From Actinomycetota bacterium (lineage in GTDB: Bacteria; Actinomycetota; Actinomycetes; JACCUZ01): DNA of 64,000 bases. The stretch covers positions 30,872 through 94,871 of the forward strand of contig JAVEDI010000022.1 in assembly GCA_030841035.1 (NCBI GenBank), read 5' to 3'. The translations under genes were made by a program, and so were the position numbers. Positions 19,728-28,076 of the stretch are shown one piece after another. The notes under the pieces were generated by a model. It had not been told where the DNA came from. It worked only from the letters and a program-made list of their open reading frames with translations, and ran no database searches. Position 1 is the stretch's first letter, and every line of letters begins with the position of its first letter.

Positions 19728-21428
19728 TCAGCGGGGGATCGCCGCGGTCACGGCGGCAGCGAGGCGCTGCTCGAGGTCGCGGCGGCCCGCGCGGTCGGTG
19801 CGCACCTCGACCACCGAGATGCCGGCTCGCGGGCACAGCGCCTCGCGCAGCCCGTCGAGCGAGGTGGCGAGCGTGTAGGGCGTATGCGTCGCGGCGCACC
19901 ACGCCGCGAGGTCGACGCCGTGCGGGGTGCCGAACAGCCGCTCGAACGGGGTCGCGTGCTCGCGAGCGCCCTGCTCCAGCGTGGTGAAGATGCCTCCGCC
20001 GTCGTCGTTGTTGACCACGATCGTGAGGTCCGGGCGTGGCTCGTCGGGGCCGATGACCAGGCCGGTGCCGTCGTGCAGGAACGTCAGGTCACCCACCAGG
20101 GCGTAGCCGTGCCCGCCCTGGTGCGCGAGGGCTGCCCCGACGGCCGTCGACACGGTCCCGTCGATGCCTGCCGCTCCCCTGTTGGCCAGCGCCAGCCGGT
20201 GCTCCCCGGCCCCGGGGCCGGTGGGCTCGCCGGGGGGCAGCGGGTCGTCCCACGGGTCGGCCAGGTCGAGGTCGCGGATGGAGGCCGACGAGCCGGCCAC
20301 CAGCAGCCCCTGCGGCGGGACGGCAGCGCTGACCAGCCGTGCCAGGGACGGTCCCGACACCTCGTCGCCCAGCACGTGGGCGACTGCGGCGCACGCGGCC
20401 CGGTCGGCGTCCAGCCACCGGCCCAGCCAGCCGTCCGGAACGGCCCGCGCGGCGCCCGGGGTGACCCAGGAGGGCGCCACGGCCGAGGTCGTGACCGCGT
20501 GGGGGCGCCGCAGGTCCGACCAGGGGTTCCCGCGCGCCACCACGATCAGCTCGGCGTCGAGGCGGTCGAGCAGCCGGGTCACCGGCCGCGACAAGGTCGG
20601 CCGGCCGAACACGACGACCCGTTCGACCTGCGGTCCCAGCTCCTGCAGCAGCAACCGGTAGGTCGCGAGCGCGTTCGGGCCGCTGCGGGCCCCCGAGGCC
20701 GGCTCCGCGAGCAACGGCCAGCTCGCTGCCTCGGCCACCCGGCGCGCCTCCCACCCCGCGCCGTCACCCGCGACGACCACGGTGCGCGGCCCGGGATCGA
20801 GCAGCGTCACGGGCGGCCCGTCACCTGCCGGCTGGTCGCCGTCCCCCGGGTGCGGGTCGCCGTCCAGCGGCTCGGGCCAGGTCTGCGTGCCCTCGGGCAG
20901 CAGCGGGTCGCGGAAGGAGATGTTGAGCTGGACCGGTCCCCCGCGCCGTGCGTCGAGCAGTGCCGTCGCGACGGCACTGCGCCAGCCCGGCAGCTGGCCG
21001 CTCGACGCGTCGGGCGCCGGGATGTCGGCGTACGACACGACCGCGCGGCCGTAGAGGCGCTCCTGGTCGATCGTCTGGTTGGCACCGACGCGACGCAGCT
21101 CCGCGGGACGGTCGGCGGTGATCGCGACGAGCGGCACGCCGGCGTACGCCGCTTCGACGACGGCCGGGTGCAGGTTGACCGCCGCGGTGCCCGAGGTCGT
21201 CACGACCGGCACCGGGGTGCCGGACGCCTTGGCCAGCCCGAGGGCCAGGAACCCGGCAGTGCGCTCGTCGATGCGCACGTGCAGCCGCAGCCGGCGTTGC
21301 GCGTCGGCGGCGTGCAGCGCCAGGGCCAGCGGCGCCGATCGCGAGCCCGGGGACAGCACCGCCTCGCGGACCCCGCCGCGCACCAGCTCGTCGACGACCA
21401 CCACGGCGAGCGCGGTCGAGGGGTTCAC
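19728..21428 (-). CDS. menD: SEPHCHC synthase (2-succinyl-5-enolpyruvyl-6-hydroxy-3-cyclohexene-1-carboxylate synthase)
   Basis: Thiamine-diphosphate enzyme that adds the succinyl semialdehyde unit from 2-oxoglutarate to isochorismate. 566 residues. N-terminal Pyr domain: LSPGSRSAPLALALHAAD, HVRIDERTAGFLALGLAKASG with the catalytic glutamate region, and VTTSGTAAVNLHPAVVEA. C-terminal PP domain: VGDLTFLHDGTGL (Mg/ThDP motif) and VVNNDDGGGIF. The GTG start lies 8 nt after TAGGGT, again suggesting a leaderless message. It is downstream of menC on the same strand (87-bp gap) and convergent with menF. Confidence 0.95.
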   Translation of the reverse strand: MNPSTALAVVVVDELVRGGVREAVLSPGSRSAPLALALHAADAQRRLRLHVRIDERTAGFLALGLAKASGTPVPVVTTSGTAAVNLHPAVVEAAYAGVPLVAITADRPAELRRVGANQTIDQERLYGRAVVSYADIPAPDASSGQLPGWRSAVATALLDARRGGPVQLNISFRDPLLPEGTQTWPEPLDGDPHPGDGDQPAGDGPPVTLLDPGPRTVVVAGDGAGWEARRVAEAASWPLLAEPASGARSGPNALATYRLLLQELGPQVERVVVFGRPTLSRPVTRLLDRLDAELIVVARGNPWSDLRRPHAVTTSAVAPSWVTPGAARAVPDGWLGRWLDADRAACAAVAHVLGDEVSGPSLARLVSAAVPPQGLLVAGSSASIRDLDLADPWDDPLPPGEPTGPGAGEHRLALANRGAAGIDGTVSTAVGAALAHQGGHGYALVGDLTFLHDGTGLVIGPDEPRPDLTIVVNNDDGGGIFTTLEQGAREHATPFERLFGTPHGVDLAAWCAATHTPYTLATSLDGLREALCPRAGISVVEVRTDRAGRRDLEQRLAAAVTAAIPR

Positions 21429-21436
21429 GGGTCGTG

Positions 21437-21442
21437 ACCCTA
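21437..21442 (-). promoter_or_regulatory. -10 box of a likely leaderless menD transcript
   Basis: The minus strand reads TAGGGT, 8 nt before the menD GTG. There is no ribosome site between the two. The -35 region is poor. Confidence 0.5.
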
Positions 21443-21515
21443 CCGACGGGTCGGGAGCGCCCGGAGATCCCGCGGCTGTGCCCTCGTCGATGCGCAGCGC
21501 GGCGCGGCGCTCCTG

Positions 21516-22466
21516 TCAGACCAGGCGCACCTCGTGCAGCCGGTCGTGCCAGCGTCGCGCGGTGGGGTCGTCGGCGGCGACAGCGGCAGCGAGGTCCGGC
21601 TCGGGGCGGGACACCTCCAGCGCGCCGTCGACCACCTGCCAGGGCGTAGAGGTCACATCCCCGTCCAGCAGCGAGAGGGTCGCCAGCCCGCAGGCGTGGT
21701 CCAGCTCGGGCAGCGCGGCCGCCAGCGCGACCCCGGCGGCGATGCCGACCGAGGTCTCCAGCGCGGAGGACACGACGACGGGCAGGCCGATCCGCTCGGC
21801 GACGCGCAGGCTCGCCGCGACCCCGCCGAGGGGAGCCACCTTGAGCACGGCGATGTCGGCGGCACCGAGGGCAGCCACGCGCAGCGGGTCCTCGGCCCGG
21901 CGGATCGACTCGTCGGCCGCGACCGGCACGTCGACCCGGCGGCGTACCGCGGCCAGCTCCTCGACGGTGCGGCACGGCTGCTCGACGTACTCCAGGCCGC
22001 CGGCCGCCCGGTCGAGCAGCCGCACCATGCGCAGCGCCGTGTCGACGTCCCAGGCCCCGTTGGCGTCGACGCGCACCCGTCCCCCCGCGCCCAGCGCGTC
22101 GCGCACCGCTTCGACGCGGGCCAGGTCGTCGGCCTCGGACTGGCCGGGCTCGGCGACCTTCACCTTGGCCGTGCGGCAGCCCCGGGAGGCGAGCACCACC
22201 TCGCGCGCGAGGTCCGGGCCGACGGCGGGCACCGTGACGTTGACCGGCACCGACGTGCGCCGCGGCGACGGCCAGCCGACGTACGCCGCTTCGTGCGCCG
22301 CCCGCAGCCAGGGCGCGCTCTGCGCAGCGTCGTAGTCCCAGAACGGCGAGAACTCGCCCCAGCCGGAAGGACCGTGCAGCAGCATCCCCTCGCGTACGTC
22401 CACGCCGCGGAAGCGGGTGCGCATCGGGATGGAGTAGACGAGGGGGTGCTCCTCGGACGCGGCCAC
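21516..22466 (-). CDS. menC: o-Succinylbenzoate synthase
   Basis: Enolase-superfamily dehydratase forming o-succinylbenzoate. 316 residues. The barrel residues are recognisable: KxK in TAKVKVAEPG, the metal ligands in VRVDANGAWDVD, YVEQPCRT and PVAADESIRR, and the second lysine in AVLKVAPLGG. I chose the GTG at 22464-22466 (VAASEEHPLVYSIP): GAGGAT lies upstream, and homologues carry such an LVYxxPM segment before the barrel; an internal ATG 14 codons later would cut it. A much longer upstream frame is antisense menB and not real. It is divergent from menB by 18 bp. Confidence 0.93.
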   Translation of the reverse strand: MAASEEHPLVYSIPMRTRFRGVDVREGMLLHGPSGWGEFSPFWDYDAAQSAPWLRAAHEAAYVGWPSPRRTSVPVNVTVPAVGPDLAREVVLASRGCRTAKVKVAEPGQSEADDLARVEAVRDALGAGGRVRVDANGAWDVDTALRMVRLLDRAAGGLEYVEQPCRTVEELAAVRRRVDVPVAADESIRRAEDPLRVAALGAADIAVLKVAPLGGVAASLRVAERIGLPVVVSSALETSVGIAAGVALAAALPELDHACGLATLSLLDGDVTSTPWQVVDGALEVSRPEPDLAAAVAADDPTARRWHDRLHEVRLV

Positions 22467-22471
22467 CGGCC

Positions 22472-22477
22472 TATCCT
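22472..22477 (+). promoter_or_regulatory. -10 box of a likely leaderless menB transcript
   Basis: TATCCT (TANNNT) followed by exactly 7 nt and the GTG at 22485. It sits inside the 18-bp gap between the divergent menC and menB starts, so transcription factors binding here would affect both genes. No ribosome site precedes this GTG. Confidence 0.55.
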
Positions 22478-22484
22478 CGCGGAC

Positions 22485-23432
22485 GTGCCGAACGAGCCCC
22501 GAGATGACCAGGTGTCCGAGCTCTTCGACCCCTCCGTGTGGCAGGCGGTGCCCGGCTTCGAGCTGACGGACCTGACCTATCACCGCTGCGTCGCGCAGGG
22601 ACCGGCCGGTGCCACGGTGCGCATCGCGTTCGACCGGCCGCAGGTGCGAAACGCGTTCCGCCCGCACACGGTCGACGAGCTCTACCGCGTGCTCGACCAC
22701 GCGCGCATGACGCCGGACGTCGGCTGCGTGCTGCTCACCGGCAACGGGCCCTCGCCGCGCGACGGCGGCTGGGCGTTCTGCAGCGGCGGGGACCAGCGGA
22801 TCCGTGGCCGGTCCGGCTACCAGTACGCGACGGGTGAGACGGCCGACACGGTCGACGCGGCGCGGGTCAAGGCCGCGGGCGGCCGGCTGCACATCCTCGA
22901 GGTGCAGCGGCTGATCCGCACGATGCCCAAGGTGGTGGTGGCCGTGGTGCCCGGGTGGGCGGCGGGCGGCGGCCACTCGCTGCACGTCGTGTGCGACCTG
23001 ACGATCGCCTCGCGCGAGCACGCCCGGTTCAAGCAGACCGATGCCGACGTGGGCTCGTTCGACGCGGGCTACGGGTCGGCGTACCTCGCGAAGATGGTGG
23101 GCCAGAAGCGGGCGCGGGAGATCTTCTTCCTCGGCCGCACGTACGACGCCGAGACGATGCAGCAGATGGGCGCGGTCAACCTCGTCGCCGACCACGCCCT
23201 GCTGGAGCAGGTCGCGCTCGAGGTGGCCGCCGAGATCAACGGCAAGAGCCCGACCGCGCAGCGGATGCTGAAGTTCGCGTTCAACCTGCTCGACGACGGC
23301 TTGACGGGCCAGCAGGTGTTCGCGGGCGAGGCGACCCGGCTGGCCTACATGACCGACGAGGCCGTCGAAGGACGCGACTCCTTCCTGCAGAAGCGCGACC
23401 CCGACTGGTCGCCCTACCCGTGGTACTTCTGA
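22485..23432 (+). CDS. menB: 1,4-Dihydroxy-2-naphthoyl-CoA synthase
   Basis: Crotonase-fold enzyme that closes the second ring of the naphthoquinone. 315 residues. It has IAFDRPQVRNAFRPHTVDELY, the oxyanion-hole segment FCSGGDQRIRG, VVPGWAAGGGHSLHVVCDLT, and the MenB-specific TDADVGSFDAGYGSAYLAKMVG with C-terminal DPDWSPYPWYF. The first GTG (22485) is favoured because a -10 box lies 7 nt upstream; a second in-frame GTG at 22512 (VSELFDP) is possible, and homologues often start nearby. It is the first gene of menB-menE-menA. Confidence 0.96.
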   Translation: MPNEPRDDQVSELFDPSVWQAVPGFELTDLTYHRCVAQGPAGATVRIAFDRPQVRNAFRPHTVDELYRVLDHARMTPDVGCVLLTGNGPSPRDGGWAFCSGGDQRIRGRSGYQYATGETADTVDAARVKAAGGRLHILEVQRLIRTMPKVVVAVVPGWAAGGGHSLHVVCDLTIASREHARFKQTDADVGSFDAGYGSAYLAKMVGQKRAREIFFLGRTYDAETMQQMGAVNLVADHALLEQVALEVAAEINGKSPTAQRMLKFAFNLLDDGLTGQQVFAGEATRLAYMTDEAVEGRDSFLQKRDPDWSPYPWYF

Positions 23433-23532
23433 GCCCGACGGGGGTCGTGCGCGGGCGACCGACGACGCCGCGGGAGCACGTCGGCGACCGCGCGGACGAG
23501 ACGGGCGGGCAACACCGGCGGCTGCGGCGCGG

Positions 23533-24714
23533 GTGCACCATCGACCCGGCGCAGCTGTCGACGCCTCCGACGGACCAGCCCTGAGCGCCCGGCCGCTGCG
23601 AGCACTCGGCGCGCGCCCGGGCGAGCTGATAGCGGCGCTGCCGAGCGCGCTGGACGGGACAGGACCCGCGCTGCTGCCGCTGCCGTCGGGTCCCGCACGG
23701 GGCCCCGTGCGCGCCATGGGCCGGCCCGAGGTGCAGCTCGAGCGCGACGACGTGGCCCTCGTCGTGCCGACGTCCGGCTCGACCGGCGAGCCCAAGGGCG
23801 CACTGCTCACCACGGACGCGCTGCTGCACTCGGCGCGCGCGACCCTCGACCGGCTCGGTGGCCCGGGGCACTGGCTGCTCGCGCTGCCGGTCACGCACAT
23901 CGCGGGGCTGCAGGTGCTGGTGCGCTCGCTGGTGGGCGACCGCGAGCCCGAGGTGCTCGACCTCGACGAGGGCTTCGACGTCGACGCCTTCGCGGCGGCC
24001 ACCGCACGGCTCGACCCGTCCGGCCGGCGCTACACCTCGTTGGTGCCGACACAGCTGCGCCGGCTGATGGACGCAGGCGTCGACCTCTCGCCGTACGACG
24101 CCGTGCTCGTGGGGGGTGCCGCGCTGCCCTTCGTGGCACCACCGAACGTCGTGCACACCTACGGGATGACCGAGACGTGCGGGGGCTGCGTCTACGACGG
24201 GTGGCCGCTGGACGGGGTCGATGTGCGCATCGAGGCCGACCGCCGGGTCAGCCTCGGCGGGACGGTGGTCTTCGCGGGCTACCGGCTGCGTCCCGACCTC
24301 ACTGCCGCGGCGCTGGCGGAGGGTCGCCACGTCACTCAGGACCTCGGCCGGCTGCACCCGGACGGCCGGCTGGAGGTCCTCGGCCGGGCCGACGACGTGG
24401 TGCTCAGCGGCGGCGTCAACGTGGCGGCCGCGCTGGTGGAGCGGGCGCTGAGCGGTCATCCGGCGGTGGCAGCCGTCGCGGTGGTGGGTGCTCCCGACCG
24501 CGAGTGGGGCGAGCGGGTGGTGGCGGTCGTGCAGCCGAGGTACGTCGGCGGTGGTCCTGCGCTCGAGCAGCTGCGGGCGTTCGCCGCCGATCGGCTCGAA
24601 CCGGCCGCCCTCCCGAGACAGGTGGTGGTCGTCGACACGCTGCCCCTGCTGCCCTCCGGCAAGCCGGACAGGTCGGCCCTGCGTACCCTCGTCGCCGGCA
24701 CCCCCGCCCCCTGA
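23533..24714 (+). CDS. menE: o-Succinylbenzoate-CoA ligase
   Basis: Adenylate-forming enzyme activating o-succinylbenzoate. 393 residues, short for the ANL superfamily but normal for actinobacterial MenE, which lacks part of the N-terminal domain. Motifs: the P-loop PTSGSTGEPKGALL, HTYGMTETCGGCVYDG, DLGRLHPDGRLEVLGRADDVV and the C-terminal lysine region LPLLPSGKPDRSAL. The start is uncertain: the GTG at 23533 has no clear ribosome site, and no other start lies before residue 60. 100 bp separate it from menB. A 30-bp gap precedes menA. Confidence 0.92.
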   Translation: MHHRPGAAVDASDGPALSARPLRALGARPGELIAALPSALDGTGPALLPLPSGPARGPVRAMGRPEVQLERDDVALVVPTSGSTGEPKGALLTTDALLHSARATLDRLGGPGHWLLALPVTHIAGLQVLVRSLVGDREPEVLDLDEGFDVDAFAAATARLDPSGRRYTSLVPTQLRRLMDAGVDLSPYDAVLVGGAALPFVAPPNVVHTYGMTETCGGCVYDGWPLDGVDVRIEADRRVSLGGTVVFAGYRLRPDLTAAALAEGRHVTQDLGRLHPDGRLEVLGRADDVVLSGGVNVAAALVERALSGHPAVAAVAVVGAPDREWGERVVAVVQPRYVGGGPALEQLRAFAADRLEPAALPRQVVVVDTLPLLPSGKPDRSALRTLVAGTPAP

Positions 24715-24744
24715 CACCGAGCGGCGACACCCCCGAGGAGACCG

Positions 24745-25614
24745 ATGGCCAGCGCCGGACAGTGGCTCGAGGGCGCCCGCCCCCGCACCCTGCCCGCCGC
24801 GATCGCACCGGTGACGGCGGGCACCGGGGCAGCGGCCGCGGCGGAGGGCTTCGTGGCCTGGAAGGCGCTGCTCGCGCTGCTCGTCGCGCTCGCGCTGCAG
24901 GTCGGGGTCAACTACGCCAACGACTACAGCGACGGGCTGCGCGGCACCGACGCGCAACGGGTCGGCCCGCTGCGGCTGGTCGGCTCGGGAGCGGCGCGCG
25001 CGTCGACCGTCCGTGCCGCGGCACTGGCCTGCTTCGGAGTCGCGGCCGTGCTCGGCCTCGTGCTCGCGCTCGCGTCGTCGTGGTGGCTCCTCCTGATCGG
25101 GGCGGCGGCCATCGTGGCGGCGTGGTTCTACACCGGGGGCCGGCGCCCCTACGGCTACCAGGGGCTCGGCGAGCTCTCGGTCTTCGTGTTCTTCGGGCTC
25201 GTCGCCACCGTCGGCACGACGTTCGTCCAGGCCGGGGACGTCACCACCGCCTCGGTGCTGGCCGGCGTCGGCTGCGGGGCGCTCGCGTGCGCCATCCTCG
25301 TCGCCAACAACCTGCGTGACGTGGACACCGACCGCACGGCCGGCAAGCACACGCTCGCGGTGCGGCTGGGCGAGTCCCGCACCCGGGTGCTGTACGTCGT
25401 CCTGGTGGCGCTGCCCTTCGCCGCGCTGGTGCCCGTAGCGCTGGCTCACCCACCCGCGCTGGCGGCGCTGGCCGGCGCGGGCGTGCTGGTCCGCCCGGTG
25501 CGCGCCGTGCTGGGTGGGGCACGTGGCCGCACCCTGGTGCCGGTGCTCACGTCGACCGGCAGCGCGCTGCTGCTCTACGGCGTGCTCCTGGGCGCCGGCC
25601 TGGCCCTGGGCTGA
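24745..25614 (+). CDS. menA: 1,4-Dihydroxy-2-naphthoate polyprenyltransferase
   Basis: UbiA-family integral membrane enzyme that attaches the polyprenyl tail to dihydroxynaphthoate. 289 residues, about eight helices. The two aspartate-rich motifs are NYANDYSDGLRGTD (about 55-68) and NNLRDVDTDRTAGKHTLAVRLG (about 186-207), which bind the Mg-diphosphate of the prenyl donor. The ATG has GAGGAGA four bases upstream. The product is the substrate for menG, encoded 8 kb away on the other strand. Confidence 0.96.
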   Translation: MASAGQWLEGARPRTLPAAIAPVTAGTGAAAAAEGFVAWKALLALLVALALQVGVNYANDYSDGLRGTDAQRVGPLRLVGSGAARASTVRAAALACFGVAAVLGLVLALASSWWLLLIGAAAIVAAWFYTGGRRPYGYQGLGELSVFVFFGLVATVGTTFVQAGDVTTASVLAGVGCGALACAILVANNLRDVDTDRTAGKHTLAVRLGESRTRVLYVVLVALPFAALVPVALAHPPALAALAGAGVLVRPVRAVLGGARGRTLVPVLTSTGSALLLYGVLLGAGLALG

Positions 25615-25679
25615 GGCCGAGCCGAGACAGCGAAAAGCGTGGTGGCCGGGCTACGCTCAGGCATGAGGTACCTGCACCC

Positions 25680-26123
25680 ATGGTGAGAGTTCTGGTCTAC
25701 GCCCTGCCGATGATGCTGGCCGTCTACGCCCTGGTGGACTGCCTGCAGACGCCCACCGACGAGGTGCGGACGCTGCCCCGGATCGCCTGGCTGGCCGTGA
25801 TCGTGGTGTTCGTGTTCGTCGGCCCGATCGCCTGGCTGCTCGCCGGCCGCGAGCGCAGCGCCCTCGGCGCCCTGTTCCGGCCCGCCCAGCAGGCCGGCGT
25901 CCCGAGGCCGGCCGCGCGACGGACTCTCGCGCCCGACGACGACCCCGACTTCCTGCGCAAGCTCGGGCGCGGCCGGCCGAGCGCCCCCCGGCGGCCCCCG
26001 AGCACCGACGAGGACGCCCTGCTCGAGGAGTGGGAGCGCGACCTGCGCCGCCCGGAGCCCCGCGACGGGGGCCCGGACGACGAGGGCCCGGCCACGGCCG
26101 GCGACGGCGCCCCGCGCGCCTGA
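25680..26123 (+). CDS. PLDc_N-type two-helix membrane protein
   Basis: 147 residues. The N-terminal 60 residues are two membrane helices with the pattern VLVYALPMMLAVYALVDCLQT and AWLAVIVVFVFVGPIAWLLAGR, matching the phospholipase D N-terminal (PLDc_N) domain widely found as a stand-alone actinobacterial protein. The rest is a charged, proline-rich cytoplasmic tail. Function unknown; it likely serves as a membrane anchor. It follows menA after 65 bp. A -10-like TACGCT and a seven-codon reading frame (25663-25686) lie just before and overlap its start, so initiation may be coupled to that short frame. Confidence 0.8.
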   Translation: MVRVLVYALPMMLAVYALVDCLQTPTDEVRTLPRIAWLAVIVVFVFVGPIAWLLAGRERSALGALFRPAQQAGVPRPAARRTLAPDDDPDFLRKLGRGRPSAPRRPPSTDEDALLEEWERDLRRPEPRDGGPDDEGPATAGDGAPRA

Positions 26124-26142
26124 CGCCCCCGAGCACCGACGC

Positions 26143-27009
26143 TCACGCGCGTGGTCGGCTGCGGTGACCGGGGGGCGGGTCGGGCAGGACGAGGTCGGCA
26201 AGGACGCCGTAGTGGTCGCTGGCCCATACCCCCTCGACCGGGCCGTCCAGGATGCGTCGGCAGTCCGCGACCCGCAGGGTCGGCCCGTGCAGGCCGCTGC
26301 GCACCAGGATGTGGTCGATCTTTCGTGTGACGGCGGTGGCGACCTCACCCTCGCGGACCAGCGGGTTGGCCAGCTCGAAGGTGTGTCCGGGGTCGCCGGG
26401 ATGGACGTACTCCCAGGCGTCCTGATAGCACACGCTCATCCCCTCGGCCGGCCGCCGCCCGCGCCAGAACAGCATGCTGGCCGAGTCCGGCGTGGCATCG
26501 AAGTCGCCCAGCACGACGACGTGGGTGTCACGGGAGCCGACGTGGTCCTCGAGCACCCTCGCGGCGAGCAGCGCCTGCCGCTCCCGTTCCAGCTCGAAGG
26601 GGAAGGGCCAGCTCGGTTTGTGGTGCGCCACCACGACGGGACCCACCGGGGTGGCGAGCTCGACCACGACCGTGGCGCACCAAGGCAGCGTGTCACGGCT
26701 GCGGTCGCTGATCCGCAGGTCGATCTCGGTGATGACGCGATGCGGCCACCGGGTCGCCAGCGTGCCGCCCACCCCGTCCTCGGACACGCGCGAGAAGTGG
26801 GTGAGATGGTGATCGGCCCCGAGCAACCGCTCGACGACCTCCGCCGACGTGACCGGGATCTCCTGCAGGGCGACCACATCGGGGTCAAGCGCGCGGATGG
26901 TCTCGCCCACCAGTCGGTGACGGCGCTCCCAGTCGGGGTTCGCGGGGCCGTAGACGTTCATCGTCAGCACCCGAAGACACGGTCCTGGTGGGCGCGAGGA
27001 ATCAACCAT
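26143..27009 (-). CDS. Endonuclease/exonuclease/phosphatase-fold protein
   Basis: 288 residues with the EEP (DNase I-like) fold pattern: LTMNVYGPANPDW with the first Asn ligand, VVALQEIPV with the metal-binding Glu, the central VVVLGDFDATPDSASM (Asp-x-Asp-Ala-Thr-Pro-Asp), IDHILVRSG and the final catalytic SDHYGVLADL. Substrate could be DNA, RNA, a phospholipid or an inositol phosphate; the sequence does not say. No signal peptide. The ATG at 27007-27009 has no ribosome site, but CAGAAT lies 7 nt upstream, a leaderless-like arrangement. It converges with the PLDc_N gene. Confidence 0.82.
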   Translation of the reverse strand: MVDSSRPPGPCLRVLTMNVYGPANPDWERRHRLVGETIRALDPDVVALQEIPVTSAEVVERLLGADHHLTHFSRVSEDGVGGTLATRWPHRVITEIDLRISDRSRDTLPWCATVVVELATPVGPVVVAHHKPSWPFPFELERERQALLAARVLEDHVGSRDTHVVVLGDFDATPDSASMLFWRGRRPAEGMSVCYQDAWEYVHPGDPGHTFELANPLVREGEVATAVTRKIDHILVRSGLHGPTLRVADCRRILDGPVEGVWASDHYGVLADLVLPDPPPGHRSRPRA

Positions 27010-27104
27010 GCGGCAGATTCTGACAAGCAACGTCAACCGCCGGCGCGGGATCGCGCCGACGCGCACCCGTCGGACACGGTGGTCGCCGTCCCGCAGTTGC
27101 CGAC

Positions 27105-27449
27105 CTACGAGTCCCCCGACGTGAAGAACGTGGCGAAGCTACCGGTCACGGCCGTGACGACGAGGATCGCCCACAGCTCCAGGAATACGTCCACGATCTT
27201 GCCGCCGGCGGTGAGCGGGTTGGAGAACGATGACGAGACCGTGAGCAGCTGAACAGCGGTGAAGAATGCCGAATCGCCCACGCCGTGGATGTCGCCGCCC
27301 TTGCGGCCACTCTCCAACGCCCACATCGCGACGGTGCCGATGACGAAGACCACGAGCGAGAGCCCGAGGGCTACCACGAGACGGGCGAACAGCCTTCTGT
27401 GCCGTTCCTCGACGCGGAACAGCCTCGAAAGCTCGTTGCCGATCACCAT
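27105..27449 (-). CDS. Two-helix ion-channel-like membrane protein with atypical pore
   Basis: About 114 residues with two membrane helices (about 23-45 and 83-108) flanking a re-entrant pore-like segment DSAFFTAVQLLTVSSSFSNPL. The arrangement matches the Ion_trans_2 potassium-channel module, but the TVGYG filter is replaced by LLTVSSSFSNP. I recall similar variants in other actinobacteria, so it looks like a subfamily rather than a damaged gene. The start is uncertain: the ATG at 27447-27449 has GGAGGG only one base upstream, the adjacent GTG (27444-27446) has better spacing, and the frame stays open to 27545. Confidence 0.65.
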   Translation of the reverse strand: MVIGNELSRLFRVEERHRRLFARLVVALGLSLVVFVIGTVAMWALESGRKGGDIHGVGDSAFFTAVQLLTVSSSFSNPLTAGGKIVDVFLELWAILVVTAVTGSFATFFTSGDS

Positions 27450-27596
27450 GCCCTCCAACTGGATCCACGGCGGCTGGGCCGATGGGTCGTCCCAGGACCC
27501 GTCGGTCGAGTACACCAGCGCGCCCGCCCCCACCGCCCTCGACACGCAGGCGGGTGAGGTGTCGGGGACACCGGACGCCGACCAGCGCAGGCACCT

Positions 27597-28076
27597 TCAC
27601 TCGCGCAGCACTGCCCGCAGCACCTCGACCACCAGGGCGTGGTCCTGCAGCTGCGGCAGGCCGGAGACGGCCACGGCGCCCACGACGCCGACCCCGACGA
27701 CCGTCAGGGGGAAGGCTCCGCCGTGAGCGGCGAACTCGCCCCTGGGGAGCAGGAACATCTCCTCCAGGGTCCGGTCCGCGTCGCGACAGAGCTGGCCCAC
27801 GTGCAGAGAGCTTCGGTGAAAGCGCCTCACGACCCGCGCCTTGCGCAGCAACCAGGCGTCGTTGTCCGGCGAGCTACCCGCAAGCGCCGCGTGGAAGAGC
27901 TGGTGGTCACCGCGAGAGATGTCGATCGCCACGGGCGCGTGCCGGGCACGCGCCTGCTCGGCGAGCGCTACCCCCAGCCGCCAGGCGTCGTCCTCATCGA
28001 AGCGTCGCCAACGCAGCTCCCGCTCCTGCGCGGCCAGCTCGGCCACGGACGGCCAAGGCGTCCCTGCCGCGCTCAC
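27597..28076 (-). CDS. UPF0303/HbpS-like heme-degrading-domain protein
   Basis: 159 residues resembling the GlcG/HbpS (UPF0303) fold: a helical N-terminus (AELAAQERELRWRRFDEDDAW), the segment VAIDISRGDHQLFHAAL, RKARVVRRFHRSSLHVG, and the glycine-rich end GEFAAHGGAFPLTVVGVGVVGAVAVSGL typical of the family. Members bind heme or small cofactors, and some interact with redox sensor kinases; the role here is unassigned. The GTG overlaps the stop of the Gfo/Idh/MocA gene (GTGA), so the two are co-translated. Pairs of these two families are common. Confidence 0.78.
   Translation of the reverse strand: MSAAGTPWPSVAELAAQERELRWRRFDEDDAWRLGVALAEQARARHAPVAIDISRGDHQLFHAALAGSSPDNDAWLLRKARVVRRFHRSSLHVGQLCRDADRTLEEMFLLPRGEFAAHGGAFPLTVVGVGVVGAVAVSGLPQLQDHALVVEVLRAVLRE

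Noticed and set aside
21516..24002. 828-codon frame extending menC far upstream
   Set aside because: Only the last 316 residues are MenC. The rest is antisense to menB and menE and has the composition of a shadow frame.
27017..27036. TTGACG as a -35 box for the endonuclease gene
   Set aside because: The only -10-like hexamer (CAGAAT) is 8 bp away, too close for a normal promoter spacer. TTGACG may be chance.
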